DNA from: a virus
IMG/VR virus record: IMGVR_UViG_3300031972_001005
Span: 1-31,241 of that record
Strand: one strand, 5' to 3'
DNA length: 31,241 nt
Below are positions 1 through 6,465 of this stretch, piece by piece (position 1 is the stretch's first letter; each line of letters starts with the position of its first letter). Made by a program: the position numbers and the translations under genes. Below the pieces are notes generated by a model that saw nothing but the letters and a program-made list of their open reading frames with translations, was not told the DNA's origin and did no database searches.

Positions 1-505
1 CGCTTTCTGTTCCTCCTCGGTAGCATTAAAATAATAGTAGTTTGCTACGCTTTCGTAATCTATCTTAATAAATCTATACGCAAAGTTTTTTAGGGTTTCT
101 TTTTGCTTGTCTGTTAGATCAAACTCGTCTAACGCTTTTATTTTTTCGTTATACTTATCCAAGTTTAAGCACCACTCCAGTTTGAGTTCGGGCTTTTCTT
201 TAGGCTCGTAGTACATAGATTTGTACTCTAGCCCACTTAATAATTCGGTGTCTTTTATAGTAGGAACTTTAACACTCCAGTCCTCTAGGTCTTTTATATC
301 CCATTCGTTTGCCAGTACCTCGAAATCCCAGTCTCCAAAAGAAACGTTGTCTTTTACTATAAACTCCTTTTGCTCTGCCTCGGTAAGATCTTTAGCCTTT
401 ACTATATACACGTCCTCTATCCCCGCCTCTACGCAAGCCCTGTAACGCATATTGCCTCCCAGTATTACGTTATCCTCATTTACTACGATAGGTCGCAGTT
501 CTAGC
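1..505. repeat. Left copy of the terminal direct repeat (circular overlap)
   Basis: Bases 1-505 align without gaps to 30737-31241. They differ at 14 positions: 91, 142, 169, 184, 211, 217, 232, 250, 265, 274, 295, 315, 385 and 414. Only position 414 changes an amino acid (Asp to Asn in the ParB-like protein). The repeat ends exactly at the window ends, as expected for an overlap of a circular or circularly permuted molecule. Confidence 0.93.
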
Positions 506-621
506 ATCTTCGGAAATTCCCTTATAGATCTTACTAGCTTTTCGAACTTATAATCTTTTATAACCCTTGGATTATTAGGGTTAAGATTAATACTGCTTAT
601 AGGTACTTTAGTTGTATTCAT
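1..621 (-). CDS. ParB/sulfiredoxin-fold N-terminal domain protein, C-terminus cut by window start
   Basis: The gene starts at the ATG at 621 and runs off the left end after 207 codons. It opens MNTTKVPISSINLNPNNPRV, the usual beginning of a ParB/Srx domain, and carries the GGNMRYRA motif at about residues 55-62 that matches the ParB GG.RR.A box. ParB-like domains bind DNA, and many use CTP or act as nucleases; in phages they often sit beside DNA-modification or terminase genes. The missing C-terminus is present at the right end (30632-30736), and joining the ends gives a 241-residue protein. It lies 30 bases downstream of the DnaA-domain gene. The role is inferred; the domain call is fairly secure. 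Confidence 0.8.
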   Translation of the reverse strand, partial: MNTTKVPISSINLNPNNPRVIKDYKFEKLVRSIREFPKMLELRPIVVNEDNVILGGNMRYRACVEAGIEDVYIVKAKDLTEAEQKEFIVKDNVSFGDWDFEVLANEWDIKDLEDWSVKVPTIKDTELLSGLEYKSMYYEPKEKPELKLEWCLNLDKYNEKIKALDEFDLTDKQKETLKNFAYRFIKIDYESVANYYYFNATEEEQKA

Positions 622-651
622 ATTTTAGTATAACGATTTTGTTATAAAATT

Positions 652-1074
652 TTATTTAACAGGATCTTCGTCTAGGATCTTATCGTAAACGCTCACTACT
701 TCGTTATGAATTTTACTTATAACGTCGCTAGGCATTTTCTCTATGTTCTGTTTTATATACCTAGTTTTATCACTATCTTTTTCGTAGTGTCCTATAACAG
801 CCTTTAAAACGTCATCTACTCGCCTATTAAACCTAGCGTAAATATCGTAATTTACCGTAGCGTGTAGGATAGTAGCGTGGTTAGGTTTCCACCCACAATA
901 CGCCTCGATTAGCCTAGATATTTGATTAAGCCCTAAACCTCTAAACCTTTTTAAGTAAAAGATAAGCGTTGCTCTAGCCTCTACTATATCCCTATACCTC
1001 CCTTGCTTTAAAAACGTATAACCAAACTCCAGTTCGAAACGTTTTACTATTTTCTCGAATTCTCTTTTTCTCAT
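652..1074 (-). CDS. Stand-alone DnaA domain IV-like DNA-binding protein
   Basis: The 140-residue protein resembles only the C-terminal DNA-binding domain of DnaA. Residues 30-75 hold the helix-turn-helix and the signature region: LNQISRLIEAYCGW then KPNHATILHA, comparable to the DnaA motif GGRDHSTVLHA (H66, T68, H71 here). No AAA+ ATPase domain is present. DnaA domain IV recognises DnaA boxes at replication origins, so this protein may bind the phage origin or host DnaA boxes, or may block host DnaA. Its start overlaps the stop of the RecE-like gene (TAATG), so the two are probably translated together. Function beyond DNA binding is inference. Confidence 0.75.
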   Translation of the reverse strand: MRKREFEKIVKRFELEFGYTFLKQGRYRDIVEARATLIFYLKRFRGLGLNQISRLIEAYCGWKPNHATILHATVNYDIYARFNRRVDDVLKAVIGHYEKDSDKTRYIKQNIEKMPSDVISKIHNEVVSVYDKILDEDPVK

Positions 1075-1859
1075 TATTTACCTTTTAAAATTCCTTTTAT
1101 TACATAGTCATTAACGTCGATCTCCTGTTGCATAAAATAAGTAACGTAAGTATCTATCGCTTTTTCAACTTTACTCGCTCCTTGCATATAAAAACTTTCG
1201 TCGCATTCGTAGATTGCAATATCGAGTGTACCCTTATCTATCACTAGGAAACGAAACTCGCTATAAGGCACGTTAAAAAGCTCGCAGTAAAGGAAAACTT
1301 GAATATCGTAACCATACTTAAAACTACTATAAGGAAAGCCCTTAATATCATTTGTCGTCTTAATATCCGTAATAGCGTTATTACATAATACGTCGGCTTT
1401 ACCTCTGAAAGGCATACCCATAACCTCCCCGATAACTGGCACCTCATATTCGCAATCGCTCATCAATCTCAACGCTTGTTCGTTTTTTAGTACAGCGTCA
1501 GCAAGTCTCTCCGCATCGGATCTCTCTTTAGCAGTATAGACCGTACCGTGTTCCTCTACGGCCAGTTTATAGGCTTTAGAGTTCTTGCTTTGTACATCGA
1601 CAAAGATCTGCTCGTTAAATTTTTCGGGCTCTAAAAGTAAGCAGTGCAACAGCCAACCGTCTCGCAAGCCCTGTGTAGATCCTCCTCCGTATTTCTTAAC
1701 GTAGTGATATTTTTTAGGGCTTTCGTATAGCAACTTAATCGCACTACTGCTCAAAGCCAAGTTCGAAAGTTCTCCATAGTAGAAATCGTCGTCCTCCATT
1801 CTTTTAAGGAGTTTATCGATTTCGTACTCCTTATCATCTAGTAAAGTTATTAAGCCCAT
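1074..1859 (-). CDS. RecE/exonuclease VIII-like PD-(D/E)XK nuclease
   Basis: The 261-residue protein has the pattern of phage RecE-type exonucleases (DUF3799-like). Near residues 66-79 it has GLRDGWLLHCLLLEP, the family's early G..LH..LLEP motif. Residues 153-169 hold GKADVLCNNAITDIKTT, where D156, D165 and K167 would be the metal-binding and catalytic residues. Such enzymes resect double-stranded DNA to leave single strands for annealing. No clear RecT/Beta annealase is encoded nearby, though the SSB-like proteins at 6154-6824 could help. The gene is coupled downstream to the DnaA-like gene and overlaps the small upstream ORF by 10 bases. Confidence 0.75.
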   Translation of the reverse strand: MGLITLLDDKEYEIDKLLKRMEDDDFYYGELSNLALSSSAIKLLYESPKKYHYVKKYGGGSTQGLRDGWLLHCLLLEPEKFNEQIFVDVQSKNSKAYKLAVEEHGTVYTAKERSDAERLADAVLKNEQALRLMSDCEYEVPVIGEVMGMPFRGKADVLCNNAITDIKTTNDIKGFPYSSFKYGYDIQVFLYCELFNVPYSEFRFLVIDKGTLDIAIYECDESFYMQGASKVEKAIDTYVTYFMQQEIDVNDYVIKGILKGK

Positions 1860-1981
1860 TTAAAAATCTTTTTAACATTATCCCACCAAACTAGGTGTTG
1901 TATTTTATACCATTCGTCCTCTGTGTACACGCTTACTATTTTTCCACTATGTACGATATATAATCCTGTTTTTGTTCTCAT
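1850..1981 (-). CDS. Hypothetical 43-residue protein
   Basis: ATG at 1981, stop at 1850. The product begins MRTKTGLYIVHSGKIVSVYT and ends in a basic, aromatic tail. It fills the gap between its neighbours: its end overlaps the start of the RecE-like gene by 10 bases, and the upstream gene stops 1 base before its start. No recognisable domain. Called coding because of the tight packing and lack of any other explanation for the gap. Confidence 0.6.
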   Translation of the reverse strand: MRTKTGLYIVHSGKIVSVYTEDEWYKIQHLVWWDNVKKIFKWA

Positions 1982-1982
1982 C

Positions 1983-2138
1983 TTAATACGGATATTCATT
2001 TAGCAGTAAATCTGCCAAAGCGTTTAATTCGTGGTCGTGATCTTGCCAAATAGCTACTAGATCTCTATACGGTAAACTCTTTAAATAGTTAAACTTCTCT
2101 TGAAAAGTCTCTAAATATAATTGTTTTGTTGCTCCCAT
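1983..2138 (-). CDS. Hypothetical 51-residue protein
   Basis: ATG at 2138, stop at 1983, just before the next start at 1981. The product begins MGATKQLYLETFQEKFNYLK and contains WQDHDHELNALADLLLNEY, probably two helices. The A-rich leader AATTAAAAATA precedes the start, as at other genes here. No family recognised. Confidence 0.62.
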   Translation of the reverse strand: MGATKQLYLETFQEKFNYLKSLPYRDLVAIWQDHDHELNALADLLLNEYPY

Positions 2139-2148
2139 TATTTTTAAT

Positions 2149-2451
2149 TTAGGTTTTAAAGATATTAAATTTTTTTAATTCCTCCTCCAGTTTCTCGATT
2201 TTTTCTTCGGCTTTCCTAGATCTTAATATCGCTCTATTTCTATCCTCTCTATATTCGCTAATCGATCTATTGTACATTTTACGATCCTCTTGCAGATTAT
2301 TTACATAGAAAGTTATTTGAGTTATAGCCTTGCTCATTTCAACCAGTTTAGGTGTCTCCTTTTTTTTTAAAGCCTCCAGTACCACGTTAGCTAATAGTTC
2401 TATATTTCCGTAATACTGGAGATCTTTTAAGTTATTAATTTTATCGTTCAC
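2149..2451 (-). CDS. Hypothetical coiled-coil protein, GTG start
   Basis: 100 residues. Residues 55-95 are dense in Lys, Glu and Arg with regular Leu/Ile spacing, which suggests a coiled coil ending in EKIEKLEEELKKFNIF. The start is GTG at 2451, which overlaps the stop of the small gene upstream by 11 bases; no in-frame ATG lies close by. Function is not evident. It may be an early accessory or a partner of a replication protein. Confidence 0.65.
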   Translation of the reverse strand: MNDKINNLKDLQYYGNIELLANVVLEALKKKETPKLVEMSKAITQITFYVNNLQEDRKMYNRSISEYREDRNRAILRSRKAEEKIEKLEEELKKFNIFKT

Positions 2452-2578
2452 TCTCTAAACGCTTTAAGTCTTTTAAATAAAGTTCTTTTTTATATTCAAA
2501 CTCCTCTACCTTTTTTAAGTGATATTCGATATTCCAGTTACAATCGTTTACTAGTGTCTCTATATATTCTCTATCCAT
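2441..2578 (-). CDS. Hypothetical 45-residue protein
   Basis: ATG at 2578, stop at 2441. It begins MDREYIETLVNDCNWNIEYH and continues as a charged helix (LKKVEEFEYKKELYLKDLKR). It overlaps the next gene by 11 bases and follows the 80-residue gene by 11 bases. Likely a small helical protein; no family recognised. Confidence 0.62.
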   Translation of the reverse strand: MDREYIETLVNDCNWNIEYHLKKVEEFEYKKELYLKDLKRLESER

Positions 2579-2589
2579 TTTATTTATAT

Positions 2590-2832
2590 TTATATATTAT
2601 CTCTTACCGAGTTGCCTCTAATCATTTGAGAGGTCGGTGCAATCCCGAAAGTCCTAGTCGATCCGAAAGCTATTCTGCAAACGCTCATAGTATCCTCATC
2701 GTCAAAGTCTAAATGTACTCCGTTAACCTCAACAGGAAACCAAATCTTTTCCCATACTCCTGCGTCTCCGTTCTCATCTACTAGAAAAGTAACCCACGCT
2801 TTTTCGTCTTGTAAATTAAATCCTTTTTTCAT
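2590..2832 (-). CDS. Hypothetical 80-residue protein
   Basis: ATG at 2832. The first half looks beta-rich (KAWVTFLVDENGDAGVW, then FPVEVNGVHLDFDDED). No signal peptide, membrane segment or metal motif is visible. It is the second gene after the strong promoter at 3083-3113, so it is probably well expressed. I do not recognise a family. Confidence 0.65.
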   Translation of the reverse strand: MKKGFNLQDEKAWVTFLVDENGDAGVWEKIWFPVEVNGVHLDFDDEDTMSVCRIAFGSTRTFGIAPTSQMIRGNSVRDNI

Positions 2833-2843
2833 CGTTTTAAATT

Positions 2844-3062
2844 TTAGTATAAATAATCCTCTATTCTTTTTTTATCCATATCATTGTGCCCGTAATCTCC
2901 GTTGTGATCTAGGGTGATCTTATTCATAAAATCGATACATTTATTTACGCATATATCCTTATACGTTGGATTAAGATATTCAGAGATATCGTAACCATTC
3001 ATTGCCAAGTGAGCTACTAGATTGCAGTAAACTCGTTTCGTAATTTTAAGATTGTACTCCAT
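2844..3062 (-). CDS. Hypothetical 72-residue protein, first gene after a strong promoter
   Basis: ATG at 3062, about 20 bases below the -7 element of the promoter at 3083-3113, with the A-rich leader AAAATAAAACGAAA and no Shine-Dalgarno sequence. The protein begins MEYNLKITKRVYCNLVAHLA and ends with a very acidic/basic tail. No family recognised. Its position as the first gene of the operon suggests early or abundant expression. Confidence 0.68.
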   Translation of the reverse strand: MEYNLKITKRVYCNLVAHLAMNGYDISEYLNPTYKDICVNKCIDFMNKITLDHNGDYGHNDMDKKRIEDYLY

Positions 3063-3082
3063 TTTCGTTTTATTTTGTTATA

Positions 3083-3113
3083 CAAAGATAACCCTTTATT
3101 TTAGTTATCCAAA
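3083..3113 (-). promoter_or_regulatory. Bacteroidota-type promoter
   Basis: Read on the minus strand: -33 element TTTG (3113-3110), exactly 19 bases, then -7 element TATCTTTG (3090-3083), a full match to TAnnTTTG. The initial transcribed region TATAACAAAATAAAAC is identical to that of the promoter at 28184-28214. It would drive the operon that runs from 3062 through the DnaA-like gene and, on the circular map, into ParB and the terminase genes. Confidence 0.88.
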
Positions 3114-3132
3114 AAATTTAATAAAAAAAATC

Positions 3133-3549
3133 TTAATTTTTGTGAATTATACTAGCTTGGTCCTCGTCCAACAGATATACAGACTTTGTTTTTTTATTAC
3201 CATTCCAGTACGAAGTTGACGGACAATTTTTAGAAAATACCTGCATTTCGCTTAATTTATTTAACCAAAACCAGTACGAGCCTCTAGGATCACTAACAAA
3301 ATATATCTTCGTTAGATCCTCTTTTAAACTCATTAAAGCATCGTATTTTTGTTTCTCTAGTAACTTACTCTCGTAGTATTTCTTACGAAACTTAAACTCT
3401 ATTACGCAGGGGTTTCCTTTAGGAGTAAATCCTTTAGCGTCGTAACATAGGTTTTTATCGCCCACCCACTCCAGTTGCCAATCGTCGAAAGTATTAAGGA
3501 AAAGAATAAAAGCCTTTTCGAATTTATTAGTCGTTTCTATTTTCGTCAT
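3133..3549 (-). CDS. PD-(D/E)XK-fold nuclease-like protein
   Basis: 138 residues. The stretch from residue 35 on reads CYDAKGFTPKGNPC then VIEFKFRKKYY, with D37, E51 and K53 spaced as in the D-(x)n-ExK core of PD-(D/E)XK enzymes. Family members include Holliday junction resolvases, Vsr-like and restriction nucleases. The gene's start overlaps the 68-residue gene upstream by 23 bases, and its stop lies just above the promoter at 3083-3113. A resolvase or recombination role is plausible because a NinG and a RecE-like protein are also encoded, but this is inference. Confidence 0.6.
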   Translation of the reverse strand: MTKIETTNKFEKAFILFLNTFDDWQLEWVGDKNLCYDAKGFTPKGNPCVIEFKFRKKYYESKLLEKQKYDALMSLKEDLTKIYFVSDPRGSYWFWLNKLSEMQVFSKNCPSTSYWNGNKKTKSVYLLDEDQASIIHKN

Positions 3550-3733
3550 AGATATCGTTTAACTGCGCTATCCACGTTTTAATAGTTCTCGGATTGCAAG
3601 TGCAGGGTTTATAAAAAGAGTGTTTAAAATACTTTGCGTGTAGAGTACACACCAGTTCGAACTGATCTTTATTAAGTCTATTCGATACGTCAGATCTAAA
3701 ACGCTTCCAGTCTATCCGATCCAGTTTTTCCAT
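3527..3733 (-). CDS. Hypothetical protein with CTCNPRTIKTW motif
   Basis: 68 residues. The middle has C29 and then PCTCNPRTIKTWIAQLNDIY, a Cys-x-Cys motif followed by an amphipathic helix. I recall this arrangement from small proteins in other Bacteroidota phages, but no function is known to me. It could bind metal or DNA (several basic residues at the N-terminus, DRIDWKRFRSD). It overlaps both neighbours, by 22 bases upstream and 23 downstream. Confidence 0.68.
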   Translation of the reverse strand: MEKLDRIDWKRFRSDVSNRLNKDQFELVCTLHAKYFKHSFYKPCTCNPRTIKTWIAQLNDIYDENRND

Positions 3734-3882
3734 TTATCCCCTACATTTAATTCGATATCGTTCCACTCCTCACGCCTACGATCGCAACCGCAGTCTTTTC
3801 CTCTCCATTTACTTATACGCTTTACTATCCAACGAATACCAGTATATCGAGTGATAGTATAAACTAGGTCGCCTAGTCTCAT
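3712..3882 (-). CDS. Hypothetical 56-residue protein with CGCDRRREEWN motif
   Basis: ATG at 3882 (ATGA overlap with the upstream gene's stop), end at 3712. The product begins MRLGDLVYTITRYTGIRWIV and contains KRISKWRGKDCGCDRRREEW. The Cys-x-Cys then basic and aromatic residues resemble a short motif seen in small Bacteroidota phage proteins. It overlaps the next gene by 22 bases. Possibly metal- or nucleic-acid-binding; not proven. Confidence 0.68.
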   Translation of the reverse strand: MRLGDLVYTITRYTGIRWIVKRISKWRGKDCGCDRRREEWNDIELNVGDKWKNWIG

Positions 3883-4382
3883 AACGTACTCATAGGATTA
3901 AGGTCGGTATTTTTAATCTCGTAAGTAGGTGCTTTAAGTTTAAAAGTTGTTCCGTCTGTTCTAGTTCTTTCAGTACCTTTTTTAAATTTCTCTCCTCGTT
4001 CCTCTAGTTCCTCTTTAGAAACCCAACCGAGTATAAATAATTCGCTAGTCCTTTTATTAAGGGAGGTAAAAATATAAGTATCGGCTTGTAGGTTTTTCTG
4101 ATACGCTATAAAGTTATTTACGAACTCGGGTCTAGGATCAACGGTACGCCCCATTGTTTTAACGTCTATCTTACGTCCGTAATACTCAAAGTCGTAGCCT
4201 CCGTCAAAGCCCTCGGAGGGATCTCTTTTAATTTTAAAGTGATTTTTTACAGCAGTCTCTCCTAACATTCCTACGTATTGCTCCTGTTTAGATCCATTCG
4301 CAGTATATCGTTTACCGAGGTCGTTTTCTTTTACATAATTCCAAACGCTCTCTTTTAATTGTGGTGTTAATTTAATTCTCAT
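3879..4382 (-). CDS. PD-(D/E)XK-fold endonuclease-like protein
   Basis: 167 residues. E42 in a helix (LGETAVKNHF), then GFDGGYDFEYYGRKIDVKTM with D64, D73 and K75 forms a clear restriction-endonuclease-like core. The C-terminal third is a mixed region ending LNPMSTL. Such stand-alone nucleases in phage early regions serve in recombination, host DNA breakdown or removal of competing DNA. Its start overlaps the end of the sigma factor gene by 4 bases, so production may be tied to that protein. The fold is fairly clear; the substrate is unknown. Confidence 0.72.
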   Translation of the reverse strand: MRIKLTPQLKESVWNYVKENDLGKRYTANGSKQEQYVGMLGETAVKNHFKIKRDPSEGFDGGYDFEYYGRKIDVKTMGRTVDPRPEFVNNFIAYQKNLQADTYIFTSLNKRTSELFILGWVSKEELEERGEKFKKGTERTRTDGTTFKLKAPTYEIKNTDLNPMSTL

Positions 4383-4900
4383 TTTTTTAGTTTTTTATAA
4401 AGTAATTTATCGATTTTATTTTTAGTTCTATAAATAGAGTAGTAATCTATCCCAGTCTTTTTTGATAACTCGAGCATCGAGTACCCCTCTTTATATATCA
4501 ATTCGTAGATTTTTCTATCGTATAGATGCCACGAATTTATCTCGTCTTTTAAAATCTTTAACTCTTGCTCATATTCTAAATTGTTTTCTACCGTAGCTAT
4601 TTTTATAAAATTCTCTCCTACTCGTATCGTTTTTTTTTGTTTTTTACACTTATCTAAATAGAGGTTACGTAATACCAAAAAAACAAAGTAGTAATTAACT
4701 TCGCTTTCGTTAAACATCAACGTTTTATTGTACTTACCTTTCCAGTCGTAGATCTTTAAATACATATCTTGGACCAAATCCTCGGCCTCTACATCTAGAC
4801 CGAAAGATCTAGCAACTCGCACCCACTTACTATGGGATCTTGCCATTATTTCTAAAACCTCTACCAAACTGTGAACTTTATACCGATTACTAAAAAACAA
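4379..4900 (-). CDS. Sigma-70 family RNA polymerase sigma factor
   Basis: 173 residues, the size of an ECF-type sigma factor with only regions 2 and 4. Region 2 is visible around residues 35-55 (LDVEAEDLVQDMYLKIYDW; compare the DLVQE.F core-binding motif). Region 4 lies near residues 125-168: WHLYDRKIYELIYKEGYSML followed by ELSKKTGIDYYSIYRTKNKI, a helix-turn-helix. It would redirect host RNA polymerase to phage promoters, perhaps late ones that lack a good host-type consensus. It overlaps the tiny gene upstream by 40 bases. No promoter was seen directly in front of it. Confidence 0.8.
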   Translation of the reverse strand: MFFSNRYKVHSLVEVLEIMARSHSKWVRVARSFGLDVEAEDLVQDMYLKIYDWKGKYNKTLMFNESEVNYYFVFLVLRNLYLDKCKKQKKTIRVGENFIKIATVENNLEYEQELKILKDEINSWHLYDRKIYELIYKEGYSMLELSKKTGIDYYSIYRTKNKIDKLLYKKLKK

Positions 4901-5010
4901 AATGTAAGCCTCTTATATCTAACATTGCTCAATTCGTCGTAGTCTTCGTCGTATAAAATTCCTAGCATAACTCCGCTAATAAAAACTTGCTCTATATGTA
5001 TCCCGTTCAT
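4861..5010 (-). CDS. Small hydrophobic protein, 49 residues
   Basis: ATG at 5010 (ATGA overlap with the gene upstream). Two hydrophobic stretches flank an acidic loop: IEQVFISGVMLGILYDEDYDE and, near the end, RLTFCFLVIGIKFTVW. Probably a small membrane protein. The last 40 bases overlap the sigma factor start in another frame, so translation of the two may be coupled. Confidence 0.62.
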   Translation of the reverse strand: MNGIHIEQVFISGVMLGILYDEDYDELSNVRYKRLTFCFLVIGIKFTVW

Positions 5011-5117
5011 TTTTTCTCCTTTTTATCTAGCATAGCTTGTATAATCATATATAGATTTGCTACCGCTTTCTCCAGTCTCTCTATCCGTTGTATCTGTGTA
5101 AATTTTTTAGGTTTCAT
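5007..5117 (-). CDS. Hypothetical 36-residue helical protein
   Basis: ATG at 5117, stop at 5007. It starts MKPKKFTQIQRIERLEKAVA and ends in KKEKK; a short helix with Leu/Ile heptad-like spacing that may form a coiled coil. It lies 37 bases below the helicase stop and overlaps the next start as ATGA. Too short for a family call. Confidence 0.55.
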   Translation of the reverse strand: MKPKKFTQIQRIERLEKAVANLYMIIQAMLDKKEKK

Positions 5118-5154
5118 TACTCTAACATTTTAGCTACCGTCTAGGTCGCTCATA

Positions 5155-6069
5155 TCAAAACGGTAAATTCGATTGCTCTCTTAAAGGTTTATCTAGTAAA
5201 GGCTTTCCGTCTATTTCAAAACCGACGTTTCCTACTATACTCTTTAACTTTATAGGATCATCTATCGACGTAGGTCTGCCCCCTGTTTCTATTTCTTTTA
5301 CTTTCCTTACGTGTATAAGAGAATAAAACCAGTCTGTTGGGTGCTGAATGTATCGGTGGATAACCAAAAAATCATCGGCTCGGTTGACAAACTTGCCTCC
5401 TCCCTCCACATCGCTTGCCATAGGTGGGATCGGGTGTCCTGCGTACTCGTGTCCGATAATATGCTTATTTCGTAAAGCATTCGTATTTGCGTGTGTGTTC
5501 AACCATATACTTACTTTATATTTTTTGCAAAAGATCCTAAACTCCGTACAAGCTTGATAGTCGTACTCGTGCCCCCCTATACTACTGCTCATTTCGGGAT
5601 CCTTTATTAAACTATTATAAGGATCAATTAACAGCCCTTGAAAATCCCACGCTTTTTTTAAAGATTTCGCAAGTGCTATTAGCTGTCTATAATTATATAA
5701 CGAAGTAGTATCAACTATTTTAAAATAATCGTAAATATATTTTAAGTGTCCTTCGTAACTTTCCTTATCTATTTTATTAATCGGCTTTTGTTCTAAAAAT
5801 TCTATTAGCTTTCTAACGATACTATGAGCCTCATTTTCGGAAGAAAAAACGAGCCACCTTTTCCCTAGTCTTTTAGCTGTTAAAAGCATTAAGTAAAGAA
5901 CTACGGTTGTCTTACCGACGTTAGCGTGTCCTAGAATTACGTTAAAATTACCCTCCTTAAAGCGTAAATACTCATCTATTTCGCTTATACCTAGTTTAGC
6001 GCCCTCCTTTATTTTTCCAGTTCTGATATCGTTTAATTTAGCTTTTAAGTCCTCAAAGTTTACTAACAT
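5155..6069 (-). CDS. DnaB/RecA-type replicative helicase ATPase
   Basis: 304 residues with a single RecA-like core. Walker A is GHANVGKTT (G47-T55), Walker B is GLLIDPYNS (D149), and the IWLNTHAN motif (about 188-195) matches the sensor region of DnaB-like helicases. A later segment, GGGKFVNRADDFLVIHRY, is also typical. It lacks the N-terminal domain of full DnaB, so it resembles the compact helicases of many Bacteroidota phages. It ends in NLPF, similar to the SSB-like protein encoded upstream. It should unwind phage DNA at the fork. A strong terminator at 6113-6145 lies directly upstream, yet no good promoter follows it, so read-through may be needed. Confidence 0.8.
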   Translation of the reverse strand: MLVNFEDLKAKLNDIRTGKIKEGAKLGISEIDEYLRFKEGNFNVILGHANVGKTTVVLYLMLLTAKRLGKRWLVFSSENEAHSIVRKLIEFLEQKPINKIDKESYEGHLKYIYDYFKIVDTTSLYNYRQLIALAKSLKKAWDFQGLLIDPYNSLIKDPEMSSSIGGHEYDYQACTEFRIFCKKYKVSIWLNTHANTNALRNKHIIGHEYAGHPIPPMASDVEGGGKFVNRADDFLVIHRYIQHPTDWFYSLIHVRKVKEIETGGRPTSIDDPIKLKSIVGNVGFEIDGKPLLDKPLREQSNLPF

Positions 6070-6112
6070 ATTTTTTAATTTTTTATTTTGATTAAAGTTA
6101 TAAAAATTTTTT

Positions 6113-6145
6113 AAAAAAAAAGGGAGACAATTACGCCCCCCTTTT
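6113..6145 (-). terminator. Rho-independent terminator
   Basis: On the minus strand an 11-bp stem (arms 6145-6135 and 6128-6118, with two G-U pairs) closes a 6-base loop, followed by a run of 9 T (6121-6113). It lies 8 bases below the stop of the SSB-like gene. Confidence 0.85.
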
Positions 6146-6153
6146 CAACCTAA

Positions 6154-6465
6154 TTAAAACGGCAGATCATCGTCCGCCTCTCTCGATGCGAGGTGCTTAC
6201 TTACCTCGACTTTCTCTCCTCCACTATTTACCTCCGTATTAGGTTTCCAAGTGCTTAAAGACGCATAAACGTAAGGCTTATTAGTCTCGGGATTAATCTT
6301 TTTAGATCTTAATATATTTATTTCTCCCTTACCTTTATTAGCCTCGAAAACGTCTTTGTGTGCTATTAATAGTTCGCTCAATTCATTTACGTCGAACTTT
6401 AATCTATGTAGGACAAAATCCTGATTGCCCTCATTTACGAACATTCCTTTTACTATTACGCTCAT
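6154..6465 (-). CDS. SSB-like protein with acidic C-terminal tip
   Basis: 103 residues. The C-terminus, SREADDDLPF, is the acidic tip (DDDxPF) by which bacterial and phage single-stranded DNA-binding proteins recruit helicases and nucleases. The body looks beta-rich (MSVIVKGMFVNEGNQDFVLH, then YVYASLSTWKPN), compatible with an OB-fold but not a standard Ssb. It overlaps the gene upstream by 4 bases and is followed by a strong terminator. Probable role: coating single-stranded DNA next to the helicase. Confidence 0.6.
   Translation of the reverse strand: MSVIVKGMFVNEGNQDFVLHRLKFDVNELSELLIAHKDVFEANKGKGEINILRSKKINPETNKPYVYASLSTWKPNTEVNSGGEKVEVSKHLASREADDDLPF

Noticed and set aside
221-445. Plus-strand open frame repeated at 30957-31181
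   Set aside because: It mirrors the ParB-like gene. The differences between copies are silent in the minus-strand frame but change residues in this one, so the minus frame is the coding one.
5118-5154. Short ATG frames between the helicase stop and the 36-residue gene
   Set aside because: They end after 7 and 3 codons.
6070-6112. TAACTTTA as a -7 element for the helicase gene
   Set aside because: The expected -33 TTTG is missing; the place 19 bases upstream is the T-run of the terminator. The same holds near 15056.
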